Source: Coprococcus ammoniilyticus (GTDB taxonomy: Bacteria > Bacillota > Clostridia > Lachnospirales > Lachnospiraceae). From it: DNA of 64,000 nucleotides. The stretch is taken from assembly GCF_025567345.1 (NCBI RefSeq), contig NZ_JAOQJS010000002.1:372001-436000 (forward strand), in the 5' to 3' direction. Every line of letters starts with the position of its first letter. The stretch's first letter is position 1. The translations under genes and the position numbers were made by a program. Positions 1 through 8,397 of this stretch are shown here, piece by piece. Below the pieces are notes generated by a model. That model was not told the DNA's origin, did no database searches, and saw only the letters and a program-made list of their open reading frames with translations.

Positions 1-28
1 CAAGATTCTTAATGTAATCGCTATTCAT
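1..28 (-). CDS. 5' end of a truncated gene, product unknown
   Basis: Only the first nine codons are inside the window, reading MNSDYIKNL from an ATG at position 28 on the minus strand. A good ribosome binding site (AAGGAGGTC, about 35-43) lies 7 nt upstream of this ATG, which is why I call it a real start. The gene would lie downstream of the tmRNA terminator, so it is probably a separate transcription unit. Nine residues are too few to name a family. Confidence 0.55.
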
Positions 29-123
29 TTGTGTGACCTCCTTGATATTTAGATGTTCTTACTACCACACCGGTACAGAGGACCATCGATTTTTTTCACA
101 ACTCGTTCAGTTTACCATACAAA

Positions 124-176
124 TAAAAAGAATGCAAGAAAAATCTACACCTTTTTGGGTGTACGACCTTGCATCC
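124..176 (-). terminator. Intrinsic terminator of tmRNA
   Basis: Read on the minus strand, a long hairpin with a GGATGCAAG/CTTGCATTC outer stem and a second ACACC/GGTGT stem inside it is followed by TTTTT. It begins about 22 nt beyond the mature 3' end of tmRNA. The arrangement is a standard Rho-independent terminator. Confidence 0.8.
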
Positions 177-197
177 TTTTTGCCATAGTTCATGCTA

Positions 198-541
198 TGG
201 AGCTGGTGGGATTCGAACCCACGTCCAAAAGCTCATTCATCACGGCATCTCCCATCACATTCCGTATTTTAACATTTCCTCAGTACCACGCCTACGGACA
301 GGCTGGATACATCAGTAGCTTCATGAATTTTCCGATACCGCAAAGCTTAAGCACCGGAGTTTCCCGTTGGATGATACCAGATCTGAAAGGTACGGGGGAC
401 CTTAAAGCTGGCAGTTGCCTTTAATTAGGCAGCGTAAGCTAAATTATCGTTAGCGTTTATATTTAATCTAAGTTTTAACGTGGTCCTAGTCCACGGATGG
501 CTTCCGTGACTGCAAAACCCCTGTCGAAACCAGTCAACCCC
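198..541 (-). ncRNA. ssrA: Transfer-messenger RNA (tmRNA)
   Basis: tmRNA rescues stalled ribosomes by acting as alanyl-tRNA and then as a short mRNA that tags the nascent chain for proteolysis. The tRNA-like ends are clear on the minus strand. The 5' end starts GGGGTTGACTGG and then TTTCGACAGGGG; the 3' end has a T-arm with GGTTCGAATCC followed by AGCTCC and discriminator A. GGGGTT pairs with AGCTCC as the acceptor stem. The terminal CCA is not encoded. The length of about 344 nt is normal. The tag frame lies at 425-454. Its partner smpB lies about 570 nt upstream in the same orientation, with one small gene between. Confidence 0.96.
425..454 (-). other. tmRNA proteolysis-tag reading frame
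   Basis: The codons GCT AAC GAT AAT TTA GCT TAC GCT GCC TAA read ANDNLAYAA-stop. The hydrophobic YAA end is the type recognised by ClpXP and related proteases. GCT (Ala) is the probable resume codon, by similarity to other clostridial tags. The exact resume codon is inferred. Confidence 0.85.
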
Positions 542-553
542 TGGTTTGTAAAG

Positions 554-578
554 GAAAGCTCTGTTGTCAGGTGCTTTC
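554..578 (-). terminator. Hairpin between the small membrane protein gene and tmRNA
   Basis: On the minus strand GAAAGC and GCTTTC pair around an inner CTG-ACAA-CAG stem. It begins 8 nt after the stop codon at 586 and ends about 13 nt before the mature tmRNA 5' end. The following run (CTTT) is poor in T, so it may be a weak terminator or a processing structure for a longer precursor rather than a strong stop. Confidence 0.45.
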
Positions 579-585
579 TTATATA

Positions 586-963
586 TTACTCAGCAGCTTC
601 TGTTGTGTCAGTCTCTGCTGTAGTTGTCGTTTCAGATGAAGTATCTGCTTCAGAAGCTGTATCTTCAGAAGTATCACTGTCAGTATCCTCTGCATCGGAT
701 GCTGTAGCTGTACTGCTGTTCTCAAAATAGCTTCCATATCCCTGTTCTGCCCATGTCTGGCTGACATATGCGCCAAGCTTCTCAGCTTCTACATACTTTG
801 GAATCGCTTTGTATATCTTTACACCCAGTGTAGCTGCAAGAATACATCCAACTAACACGCCAAATATGCACCATCCAAGGATTTTCTTTCTCTTTTCACG
901 CTTCATGATCGCTGCGCGGTTCTTCTTCTCATATTTTCTTTTATCTACTTTACTCTGGCTCAC
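586..963 (-). CDS. Small single-pass membrane protein of unknown function
   Basis: A 125-residue protein that I cannot assign to a family. A very basic N-terminus (KRKYEKKNR, KREKRKK; residues 7-27) precedes one membrane helix at about 29-50. The C-terminal 45 residues are almost entirely Ser, Thr, Ala, Asp and Glu, an acidic disordered tail. By the positive-inside rule the basic end is cytoplasmic and the tail outside. Translation starts at a GTG with GGGAGGT 7 nt upstream. It lies between smpB and tmRNA on the same strand, which may be only positional. Confidence 0.75.
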   Translation of the reverse strand: MSQSKVDKRKYEKKNRAAIMKREKRKKILGWCIFGVLVGCILAATLGVKIYKAIPKYVEAEKLGAYVSQTWAEQGYGSYFENSSTATASDAEDTDSDTSEDTASEADTSSETTTTAETDTTEAAE

Positions 964-1114
964 TTACCTGACCTCCCAGTAAAAATCTTATTGGAGTATA
1001 TCACATCTGTATGAAATATTCCAGTATTTCACAAAATCTTTAAAACTTCATATGAAATATCGGGAATTATCCAGTCCATCAGCCTCGGATATTCTGGAAA
1101 TCCTGTATCAACTC

Positions 1115-1582
1115 TTACAAATTACGGATCTTGAACTCACGCTCATTCTCACGCTTGACATCCTTCTTCGCAATGTCCTGACGTTTGTCGTATAATTTCT
1201 TACCTTTTGCCAGTCCGATCTCCATCTTAACCAGACCGTCACGGATATAAACCTTTAAAGGAACGATCGCGTATCCCTTCACCTGCTGGGCTCCCATCAG
1301 CTTATTGATCTCGTATTTGTGAAGTAGCAGCTTTCTGGTACGAAGCGGGTCTTTATTAAATATATTACCCTTTTCATATGGGCTGATATTCATACGGTAA
1401 ATGTAGATTTCTCCCTTATCGATACTGATAAAGGATTCTTTGATGCTACAATGTCCCTGTCTGACTGATTTTACTTCTGTTCCGGCCAGTGCGATCCCTG
1501 CCTCGTACTTTTCTTCTATGAAATAATCAAAATATGCCTTTTTGTTATTTGCGATGAGTTTGTTGCCTCTTTCCTTTGCCAT
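1115..1582 (-). CDS. smpB: SsrA-binding protein SmpB
   Basis: SmpB binds the tRNA-like domain of tmRNA and brings it to stalled ribosomes. Family hallmarks are ANNKKAYFDYFIEE near the N-terminus, GTEVKSVRQGHCSIKESF, and the KKLYDKRQDIAKKD block near the basic C-terminal tail that enters the mRNA channel. I place the start at the ATG of MAKERGNKL because AAGGAG lies 12 nt upstream and the resulting 155 residues match the family. A longer frame to 1609 has no such signal. The start lies inside the 3' end of rnr (38-nt overlap), so translation is probably coupled. The tmRNA gene is just downstream. Confidence 0.95.
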   Translation of the reverse strand: MAKERGNKLIANNKKAYFDYFIEEKYEAGIALAGTEVKSVRQGHCSIKESFISIDKGEIYIYRMNISPYEKGNIFNKDPLRTRKLLLHKYEINKLMGAQQVKGYAIVPLKVYIRDGLVKMEIGLAKGKKLYDKRQDIAKKDVKRENEREFKIRNL

Positions 1583-3731
1583 GTCCTGTTTCATCTCCTT
1601 CTTTGGCATCTGACCGGATCACGAATTCGATCCGTCTGCTCTGTTTGTCTGCCAGCTTTACTTTTACCTTAACGGTATCACCGATCGAATATTTCTTTCC
1701 GGTTGATTCTCCGATCATAGCATATTCATCCTGCGAATACACATAAAAATCGTCATAAAGTGTCGACACATCTACAAATCCCTCAATAGTATTTGGAAGC
1801 TCTACAAAGATACCACGGTTAATGACTCCTGATATGATACCTTCAAATTCTTCTCCGATATGATGCTCCATGTATTCCACTTTCTTTAAACGCTCTACCT
1901 GACGTTCTGCTTCTTCTGCGCGGCGTTCTTTTCTGGAATTATCATCGCATACCTTTGGAAGGATCGCATCATAATGCGAAAGTCTTCTGTCATCCAATCT
2001 TCCATGAATATTATCCTTAATGATCCTGTGAATCTGAAGATCCGGATATCTTCGGATCGGCGATGTAAAATGGCAGTAATATTTACAAGACAATCCAAAA
2101 TGTCCTTCACATTCCGTCGAATATCTCGCCTGCCGCATCGTACGAAGTGTCATACGGCTGATCAGATTCTCACATGGCTCACCCTCGATCTTTGATAACA
2201 GCTTCTGGAACTCCTTCGGATGAATATTCTCTTTGGATGCCTTAAAGTAATATCCAAACTTGCTGATCAGAATGGATAACTGCTTTACACGCTCCGTATC
2301 CGGTGCTTCATGGATACGATATTCAAATGGAATCTGTTGCCAGAAATAGTCCTCAGCGATTGTCTCATTTGCAGCCAGCATAAAGTCTTCAATGATCTGA
2401 TTCGAACGTCTTCTCTCATACACTCCGATATAAGATACCTGACCGTCTTCATCAACTGTGATCTTAGACTCATCAAAATCAAAATCAATCGAACCTCGCT
2501 CATGTCGGATCGTTCTTAACAACTCTGACACATGAAGCATTAATTCAAACATCGGAACCAGTTCTTTATATTTTTCTGTTTCTGTCGGATCATGATCCTC
2601 TACGATCGCAGATACACTTGTATATGACATTCTGCGGTCAACATTGATCACCGATTCACAGATCTTATGATTGATGATCTTGCCGTTTGCATCTATATCC
2701 ATCAGGCAGCTAAGCGTCAAACGGTCTTTTCCCTCATTCAGTGAACAGATACCGTTTGACAGCTTATGCGGCAGCATCGGTATGACCTTATCAATCAGAT
2801 AACAGCTTGTTCCACGCTTCAACGCTTCTTTATCAAGTGGAGAATTCTCCCTTACATAATGTGTAACATCTGCAATATGAACGCCAAGCTTATATAACCC
2901 GTTTTCCTCATAGAGTGTGATCGCATCATCCAGATCCTTTGCATCCTCTCCATCGATCGTAACGGTCTGCAACTGTCTGAGATCGGTTCTTCCTGCCATC
3001 TCTTTCGTTGTTACCTCATCCGGTATATTCTTCACCTCTGCCATAACAACATCCGGAAAATCAACCGGAATATCAAGATCTCTTACAACCGATAATACAT
3101 CCGTCTCCGGATCATTAATATGTCCAAGTATCTCAACGACACGTCCCTCTGCAGATTTAGACTTTTCTCCATAATTTGTGATCTCCACAACAACCTTATG
3201 TCCGGTTACTGCTCCCATGGATTTCTTCTCCGGTATAAAGATGTCACTGTCTAATTTACCGTTATCCGGAATCACAAAACCAAAGTTTCGGTTCTTCTGA
3301 TAGGTTCCGACCAACTGTTTTAAACCTCGTTCCAGAATCCGTTCTACATGCGCTTCTGTTGATCTGCCCCGGTTGCCGGATGCAACACGGATCAGCACCT
3401 TATCATTATGGAATGCTCCCATCGTATACTTCTGTGGTACAAAGAAATCTTCCTTATATCCTTCCACACGGACAAATCCAAATCCTCTCTGATTGCTGAT
3501 GAATGTACCGACAAGGACACCCTTTCCAAGCTTCTGATACTTACCTTTGGAGGTTTTCTCGATCCTGCCCTCATCGACAAGCTCATTTAAGATTTCTAAC
3601 AGATCATCCTTATCACGCCCTCCGATCTGAAGCAGATAACAAAGCTCTTTAAATTTCAACGGTCTGTAATCATCGTCATTGATCAGGGTATATATATTCT
3701 CTTTTCTTTCATTCTTTAATTCTTCTGTCAT
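1545..3731 (-). CDS. rnr: Ribonuclease R (RNase II/RNB family exoribonuclease)
   Basis: A 3'-5' exoribonuclease that degrades structured RNA and non-stop mRNAs, working with the SmpB/tmRNA system. At 728 residues it is of normal length. An N-terminal winged-helix region (to about 70) and two cold-shock/OB domains (about 70-230) precede the RNB catalytic domain. The catalytic aspartates are in TIDGEDAKDLDDAI (about 258-271), with LSNGICSLN and the HFTSPIRRYPDL motif later. A C-terminal S1 domain follows (about 640-715), then a basic Lys/Arg tail. It overlaps smpB, a common clostridial arrangement (secG-rnr-smpB-ssrA). Confidence 0.96.
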   Translation of the reverse strand: MTEELKNERKENIYTLINDDDYRPLKFKELCYLLQIGGRDKDDLLEILNELVDEGRIEKTSKGKYQKLGKGVLVGTFISNQRGFGFVRVEGYKEDFFVPQKYTMGAFHNDKVLIRVASGNRGRSTEAHVERILERGLKQLVGTYQKNRNFGFVIPDNGKLDSDIFIPEKKSMGAVTGHKVVVEITNYGEKSKSAEGRVVEILGHINDPETDVLSVVRDLDIPVDFPDVVMAEVKNIPDEVTTKEMAGRTDLRQLQTVTIDGEDAKDLDDAITLYEENGLYKLGVHIADVTHYVRENSPLDKEALKRGTSCYLIDKVIPMLPHKLSNGICSLNEGKDRLTLSCLMDIDANGKIINHKICESVINVDRRMSYTSVSAIVEDHDPTETEKYKELVPMFELMLHVSELLRTIRHERGSIDFDFDESKITVDEDGQVSYIGVYERRRSNQIIEDFMLAANETIAEDYFWQQIPFEYRIHEAPDTERVKQLSILISKFGYYFKASKENIHPKEFQKLLSKIEGEPCENLISRMTLRTMRQARYSTECEGHFGLSCKYYCHFTSPIRRYPDLQIHRIIKDNIHGRLDDRRLSHYDAILPKVCDDNSRKERRAEEAERQVERLKKVEYMEHHIGEEFEGIISGVINRGIFVELPNTIEGFVDVSTLYDDFYVYSQDEYAMIGESTGKKYSIGDTVKVKVKLADKQSRRIEFVIRSDAKEGDETGHGKGKRQQTHRK

Positions 3732-3750
3732 AAATACCTCTCTGTATATC

Positions 3751-3786
3751 TAAAAAGTGCTTACATATAGGATATATGTAAGCACT
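3751..3786 (-). terminator. Hairpin terminator/attenuator between secG and rnr
   Basis: A near-perfect stem AGTGCTTACATATA/TATATGTAAGCACT on the minus strand is followed by TTTTT. It sits 20 nt after the secG stop and about 20 nt before the rnr start. It should end most secG transcripts and limit read-through into rnr-smpB. Confidence 0.8.
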
Positions 3787-3805
3787 GATAAATTCTGTAT
3801 ATGAA

Positions 3806-4048
3806 CTAGAACAGCTTAGAATCAAGAAGCAATGCAATTATTATAAAAAGAATACCAAGCACAGTTGTTATCTTTCTGAGAACCGCATCTTTTGAACTTC
3901 CTTTATTCTTGCCCCAGTATGAATTATCATAATTACCGCCGGTAATTGAACTTGTCAGACTGGCTGATTTACCTTCCTGTGACAGGACAATAATTGTTAA
4001 TGCTATACATATAATTACATATACGACCATGATAATTGTCTTTACCAT
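3806..4048 (-). CDS. secG: Preprotein translocase subunit SecG
   Basis: SecG is the small accessory subunit of the SecYEG channel. The 80-residue protein has two membrane helices (about 3-20 and 59-76) joined by a polar loop. That loop carries the family signature SQEGKSASLTSSITGG, with KNKGSSKDAVLRKITTVLG before the second helix. GGAGGTGGC lies just upstream of the ATG. It is the first gene after its own promoter, and the order secG-rnr-smpB is widely conserved in Firmicutes. Confidence 0.95.
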   Translation of the reverse strand: MVKTIIMVVYVIICIALTIIVLSQEGKSASLTSSITGGNYDNSYWGKNKGSSKDAVLRKITTVLGILFIIIALLLDSKLF

Positions 4049-4107
4049 ATTGCCACCTCCATTCCAAGTGTTCTGGTGTCAAATGCGCTTTTACACCAAC
4101 TTTGTCC

Positions 4108-4136
4108 ATGATAACATAGTCATTTGAGATTCGCAA
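4108..4136 (-). promoter_or_regulatory. Probable sigma-A promoter of secG
   Basis: TTGCGA, a 17-nt spacer and TATCAT on the minus strand, about 60 nt before the secG ATG. The leader between them contains a small TGGTGT/ACACCA hairpin. Called by eye. Confidence 0.6.
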
Positions 4137-4145
4137 CCACTTTTT

Positions 4146-4946
4146 TCATAATTCTGCAAATCTGCTTTTCAGATCAAAGCCATGATTCATAGGTCCGCTT
4201 CCATGTCCCAGATCCATGCCATCCGCAAGCGCACCGGATATATAATCTTTTGCGTTTCTTATCGCCTCATCGATCTTATACCCTTTTGCAAGATTTGATG
4301 CGATTGCACTTGATAGTGTGCATCCGGTTCCATGAGTATTCGGATTATCGATCCGTTTTCCATAATACCAGTTGACTTTTCCGTCCGAATATAAGACATC
4401 ATTTGCATCGTTGATACTGTGTCCTCCCTTGCAGAGAACCGCACAGCCATAGACTTTTGATATTTTTTCAGCTGCACGAACCATATCCTGTTCATCACGG
4501 ATCGTCATTTCGGCCAATACCTCTGCTTCTGGAATATTCGGAGTAATGACCTCTGCGATCGGAAGCAGACATTCTTTTAAAGCACCGATCGCATCTTCGT
4601 CGATCAGCCGGTGTCCACTGGTTGATACCATAACAGTATCCACTACCACATGTTCTGCCTGATATTTCTTTATTTCATCTGCAATCACACGGATCAGTTT
4701 CTCAGAAGCGACCATGCCGATCTTAATCGCATCCGGCCGGATATCCGTAAATACAGCGTCAAGCTGTAAGGAGAGCATCTCGGATGATGTTTCCTGAATT
4801 CCTGTTACTCCCATCGTATTCTGGGCAGTTAATGCCGTGATTGCGCTCATGGCATAACAACCATTTGCCATAATGGTCTTTATATCTGCCTGGATTCCCG
4901 CACCGCCGCTGGAATCACTTCCGGCTATTGTAAGAACTGTCTTCAA
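4146..4946 (-). CDS. thiD: Hydroxymethylpyrimidine/phosphomethylpyrimidine kinase ThiD
   Basis: Phosphorylates HMP and HMP-phosphate to HMP-PP, the pyrimidine half of thiamine. Ribokinase-fold motifs are visible: TIAGSDSSGGAGIQADIKT near the N-terminus, ITPNIPEAEVL in the middle and NTHGTGCTLSSAIA with the catalytic loop near the end. I choose a TTG start at 4946 because AAAGGAG lies 9 nt upstream and the resulting 266 residues fit the family; the frame stays open to 5018 but without a ribosome site there. It is the last gene of a thiM-thiE-HAD-thiD operon. Confidence 0.92.
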   Translation of the reverse strand: MKTVLTIAGSDSSGGAGIQADIKTIMANGCYAMSAITALTAQNTMGVTGIQETSSEMLSLQLDAVFTDIRPDAIKIGMVASEKLIRVIADEIKKYQAEHVVVDTVMVSTSGHRLIDEDAIGALKECLLPIAEVITPNIPEAEVLAEMTIRDEQDMVRAAEKISKVYGCAVLCKGGHSINDANDVLYSDGKVNWYYGKRIDNPNTHGTGCTLSSAIASNLAKGYKIDEAIRNAKDYISGALADGMDLGHGSGPMNHGFDLKSRFAEL

Positions 4947-5039
4947 CCCTTTCGTCTCCTTTACTTTTACAAATACTTTCGTTACCGGTCTGTTCCTGCC
5001 TGCTGTACATTTTATCAATTCTGTATCATGCCGGTTTTT

Positions 5040-5690
5040 TTAAAGAAAGAAAATATTATATAATTCCTTTGTATTGTCAACATACAGCGTACTGTATTTT
5101 TTCAACTCATTTATATGCTCCGCACTCGCAGCATCATAGATACCACATACTTTGAAGCCTGCATCAAATGCTGTCCTTGCGCCATGATAAGCATCTTCAA
5201 ACACCCATGTATCAGCAATGTTCGTCTGCATATACTTTGCTGCCTGAATATAGATATCCGGATGTTCTTTTCCAATTCCTACCTCCGAGCAGGTAAGGAT
5301 CTTTTTGAAAAAATGATCCATATGATTATGCTTCAGTACGGCTTCGATATGAACCCTGTCTGTCGCAGTCGCTACTGTCATTGGGATCTTCCGCTCCTGT
5401 AAGGCAGATAAGAACTCTATGATCCCCGGCTTTGGTTCTGCTTCATTTCTGTAAAATGCACCAATCGTTTCATTGATCCCATCTATGATTTCAAGAATCG
5501 TTTTTGATAAACTGTAATTCTTCTTAAGGTATTCTGCCGATTCTGTAATCGTAAAGGTATACAGTTTTTTCTGGAGATGGGGTTCTGCTTCGATACCCAT
5601 TCCTGCCAGATACCGTTCTGCCGCATGTTCCCACATTTCCATAGAATCGATCAGTGTTCCGTCTATATCAAAGATCGCACCTTTTATCAT
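5040..5690 (-). CDS. HAD-superfamily hydrolase, possible thiamine-pathway phosphatase
   Basis: A 216-residue HAD hydrolase of the beta-phosphoglucomutase-like subfamily. Motif I is FDIDGT (D8 nucleophile, D10 acid/base), a helical cap follows, then motif II at TVATATD, motif III at K151-like GKEHPD, and motif IV at VFEDAYHGARTA. The gene is locked between thiE (2 nt away) and thiD (about 93 nt). That position suggests a thiamine-related phosphate ester such as thiamine phosphate, but this is inference from context. Sugar-phosphate phosphatase or mutase activity is equally possible from sequence. Confidence 0.85.
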   Translation of the reverse strand: MIKGAIFDIDGTLIDSMEMWEHAAERYLAGMGIEAEPHLQKKLYTFTITESAEYLKKNYSLSKTILEIIDGINETIGAFYRNEAEPKPGIIEFLSALQERKIPMTVATATDRVHIEAVLKHNHMDHFFKKILTCSEVGIGKEHPDIYIQAAKYMQTNIADTWVFEDAYHGARTAFDAGFKVCGIYDAASAEHINELKKYSTLYVDNTKELYNIFFL

Positions 5691-5692
5691 CC

Positions 5693-6346
5693 TTATTCTC
5701 CTAACATCTTCTTTGTCTGTTTTTTTAGATCTGCCGTGGCAGCCTCAATATCTGTCTGACCAAAGATCGCGCTGATAACTGCGATACCACAAATTCCACT
5801 TTGATTTAATTTCACAACATTATCTCTGGTTATGCCGCCGATTGCAATAACCGGGATATGCACATGCTCACAGATTTCCTTTAACGTCTCAAAACTGACT
5901 TCTGTTGCATCATCCTTGGATCCGGTTGGAAATACCGCACCAACGCCCAGATAATCCGCTCCATGCTCTTCAGCCAGTTTTGCCTGTTCCACTGTCTGTG
6001 CAGATACACCGATGATCTTATCGTCTCCCAGCACCTTTCTGACATCTAAGGCCTCCATATCAGACTGTCCGACATGAACACCATCCGCTCCGATCTTCTT
6101 TGCAAGCTCTACATTGTCATTGATCACAAAAGGAACCTTATAGTTTCTACATAATTTCTGGATCTCAAGCGCTTCTTTATAAAATGCTTCATCATCCAGA
6201 TTTTTCTCACGAAGCTGGATAAAGGTCGCTCCGCCTTTTAATGCTGCCTCTACCTGACTGATCAGAGTTGCACCGTTCAACCAGTGTCTGTCTGTTACTG
6301 CATATAACAGAAGCTCCTCCGGTTTTGTATTTGTCTGCTTACTCAT
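5693..6346 (-). CDS. thiE: Thiamine-phosphate synthase ThiE
   Basis: Joins HMP-PP and HET-P to give thiamine phosphate. It is a TIM-barrel enzyme with the expected motifs: FIQLREKNLDD (pyrophosphate-binding Arg/Lys), FVINDNVELAKKIGADGVHVGQSD, DYLGVGAVFPTGSK and VIAIGGI near the C-terminus. An ATG at 6346 (MSKQ) has AAGGAG 11 nt upstream; a GTG at 6358 is too close to it. The result is 217 residues, of normal length. It begins 15 nt after thiM and is followed at once by the HAD gene, so the three are co-transcribed. Confidence 0.93.
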   Translation of the reverse strand: MSKQTNTKPEELLLYAVTDRHWLNGATLISQVEAALKGGATFIQLREKNLDDEAFYKEALEIQKLCRNYKVPFVINDNVELAKKIGADGVHVGQSDMEALDVRKVLGDDKIIGVSAQTVEQAKLAEEHGADYLGVGAVFPTGSKDDATEVSFETLKEICEHVHIPVIAIGGITRDNVVKLNQSGICGIAVISAIFGQTDIEAATADLKKQTKKMLGE

Positions 6347-6361
6347 AGCCTCATTCACTCC

Positions 6362-7183
6362 TTATCTGATCTCACACTTTGCCATACTGCAAAGCTTATC
6401 TGCATCCATATTATAGATTGCGTCAATAATGCGGTTTCTATAAGTAGCATTACCATCTGTCGGTTCCATATTCGCATATCCGACTTCGCCCGCAACTCCC
6501 ATCAGTATAACGGCAGTTGCAGCAGCTTCCAGCTTGTCATCCTGATTTGCTGTCAGATAAGCTGTCATAAGACCGGACAACTGGCATCCGGTTCCTGTGA
6601 TCTTACCCATCTCCGGTCTTCCGTTCCGGATCACATAACAAATATCTGCATCTGCTACCAGATCGATTGCACCTGTAACAGCGATGATACAGCCGAGCTT
6701 TCCCGCAAGCTTCTTCACAAAATCAACCGCCTGATCGAGAGTATCTTCTGTGACTGCATCAGCCACATCTGCATCTACACCCTTTGTACTGCCGGAACCA
6801 AATGCAAGAGTCTTGATTTCTGATATATTTCCACGGATCACATCAAATTTTATCTCATTTAAAAGCATTAATGCTGTCTCTGTACGTAGTCTGCTGGCTC
6901 CTGCGCCCACCGGATCAAGCAATATGGCGTGTCCCAGCTCATTTGCCTTTTTGCCGGCAGCAAGCATAGATGGGATCGTATTCTTATTTAAGGTTCCAAT
7001 ATTAATATTTAAACCACCACAGATACCGGTGATATCTTCTACATCGTCAATATCATCTGCCATGATCGGACTTCCTCCACATGCCAGAAGCACATTTGCA
7101 ACATCATTTACTGTTACATAATTCGTGATATTATGCACCAGTGGAGTTTTCGTCTTTACATTCTCAAAACATGTTTTTATCAT
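6362..7183 (-). CDS. thiM: Hydroxyethylthiazole kinase ThiM
   Basis: Phosphorylates hydroxyethylthiazole (HET), allowing thiazole salvage. Motifs seen are PLVHNITNYVTVNDVANVLLACGGSPIMADD, LLDPVGAGASRLRTE and the catalytic loop KITGTGCQLSGL. The start is the ATG at 7183 with AGGAGGT 7 nt upstream, giving 273 residues; a longer frame to 7240 would run into the promoter. First gene of the operon. With ThiE and ThiD it forms a complete salvage route from HET and HMP; no de novo genes (thiC, thiG, thiF, thiS) are in the window. Confidence 0.94.
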   Translation of the reverse strand: MIKTCFENVKTKTPLVHNITNYVTVNDVANVLLACGGSPIMADDIDDVEDITGICGGLNINIGTLNKNTIPSMLAAGKKANELGHAILLDPVGAGASRLRTETALMLLNEIKFDVIRGNISEIKTLAFGSGSTKGVDADVADAVTEDTLDQAVDFVKKLAGKLGCIIAVTGAIDLVADADICYVIRNGRPEMGKITGTGCQLSGLMTAYLTANQDDKLEAAATAVILMGVAGEVGYANMEPTDGNATYRNRIIDAIYNMDADKLCSMAKCEIR

Positions 7184-7211
7184 TTTATCCACCTCCTGTA
7201 ATAGCAGCTTA

Positions 7212-7240
7212 ACTATACTCAGTTTTCTTCTCTTTTTCAA
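7212..7240 (-). promoter_or_regulatory. Probable promoter of the thi operon
   Basis: TTGAAA, 17 nt, TATAGT on the minus strand, about 28 nt upstream of the thiM ATG. The resulting leader of about 22 nt is too short to contain a TPP riboswitch. Confidence 0.65.
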
Positions 7241-7400
7241 CCATTTTTATTCGAAAAGATATTCTCTTATTTAAAATTCCTGCCACCAGCCTGCCCGGCT
7301 GATTTATATTAATTAATGCCTGCTTCTTTCTATTTATAATTCATAGTGATCACTCTTTTTTCATAAAATACTGATGAACACATGAATTGGAGTTTTCCTT

Positions 7401-8393
7401 ATGAAGCATCCTTCTGTCTTATCGATCCGCTCATTCTGCTTATATCCGGCTTTCATCCTGCTTGTTATCGTCCTCTGCCTGAATTCTTCCTTTGTTTCCA
7501 AAAGCTTCGCAGAGGGCCTAGTGTTGTGGTATAACAATCTTGTGCCCCTTCTGCTTCCTTTTCTTCTGATCTCGGGTTTCTTCCTGTCTATGATTGACTG
7601 GGAACATCCAAACCGGGCAGGCTGTCTGATCCTGTTATTCTTATGCGGGCTGTTCTGCGGCTACCCGGTCGGTGCGATAGCTATAGGCAGGCTCTACAAA
7701 AATCAAGTCATATCAAAAAATTTCGCCCATGCCATTATGCCCCTCTGTAACAACATCAGTCCTATGTTTCTGATTGGATATGTCTGTAACCAATATCTGA
7801 ACGGCCAGATAAATACCATCAACGTACTGGCAGTCATCTACCTGCCACAGATCTGCTATGCTATCCTGTACTATCTGCTATCAAAAAATTCTTTACATAT
7901 TTCGCTTTTTAAACAAAATAAAAAAACAGTTCACAAATCTCCTAATGATGCGAAAGATCTCCAAATACCTCTCTCTGAAACTACGGGCACTATGTCCGAA
8001 TATGCTGCAGCACAGGATATCGGCAATTCACCATCTGTTATCGAAAATAGTATAACAACCATCACCGTTATAGGTATCTATGTCGCTGTTTTCTCCGTTT
8101 TGTATAACCTTGCGATTGCATGTGGAGGAAATATACCAACTTTCCATATTCTGGCATGCTACCTGGAGATAACAAAAGGTCTGTCCGAATTATCCGTTTT
8201 TCCACTTTCTTCCATACAAAAAACAGCTCTGATCCTTTCTGTTACATCGTTCGGAGGAGTCTCATCCCTCTTCCAGTCCATGCACATTTTAAAAGATACA
8301 AAGCTGTCTTTTGTACGCTATACATTCGGTAAATGTATCTGCGCTGTATTCAGTTATCTAATGACTCTTTTATTCTTAAATTACAGGATATAA
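7401..8393 (+). CDS. ylbJ: YlbJ-like sporulation-type integral membrane protein
   Basis: A 330-residue polytopic membrane protein with Gate/nucleoside-recognition features. The N-terminal half contains LVLWYNNLVPLLLPFLLISGFF, GLFCGYPVGAIAIGRLY and MPLCNNISPMFLIGY, which fit the YlbJ pattern (LWWNxVxPSLLPF, GxPxGA, NNASP). A polar insert (about 165-212) precedes two or three further helices. In Bacillus subtilis ylbJ follows ylbI (coaD) and ylbH (rsmD) and is needed for sporulation; here those two lie close by but on the opposite strand, which supports the call. Its stop is 4 nt from the stop of the facing gene. Confidence 0.8.
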   Translation: MKHPSVLSIRSFCLYPAFILLVIVLCLNSSFVSKSFAEGLVLWYNNLVPLLLPFLLISGFFLSMIDWEHPNRAGCLILLFLCGLFCGYPVGAIAIGRLYKNQVISKNFAHAIMPLCNNISPMFLIGYVCNQYLNGQINTINVLAVIYLPQICYAILYYLLSKNSLHISLFKQNKKTVHKSPNDAKDLQIPLSETTGTMSEYAAAQDIGNSPSVIENSITTITVIGIYVAVFSVLYNLAIACGGNIPTFHILACYLEITKGLSELSVFPLSSIQKTALILSVTSFGGVSSLFQSMHILKDTKLSFVRYTFGKCICAVFSYLMTLLFLNYRI

Positions 8394-8397
8394 ATTC

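Noticed and set aside
53..730. Plus-strand open frames across the tmRNA and the small membrane protein gene
   Set aside because: They overlap tmRNA and its terminator or mirror the Ser/Thr-rich tail of the minus-strand gene; no plausible ribosome site or family.
4946..5018. Longer N-terminus for thiD starting at 5018
   Set aside because: The extra 24 residues have no counterpart in the family and no ribosome site, while TTG at 4946 has AAAGGAG at good spacing.
7184..7400. Possible TPP riboswitch upstream of thiM
   Set aside because: The conserved CTGAGA and ACCTGATCTGG...GCGTAGGG blocks are not found on the minus strand, and the promoter lies only about 28 nt before the start codon.
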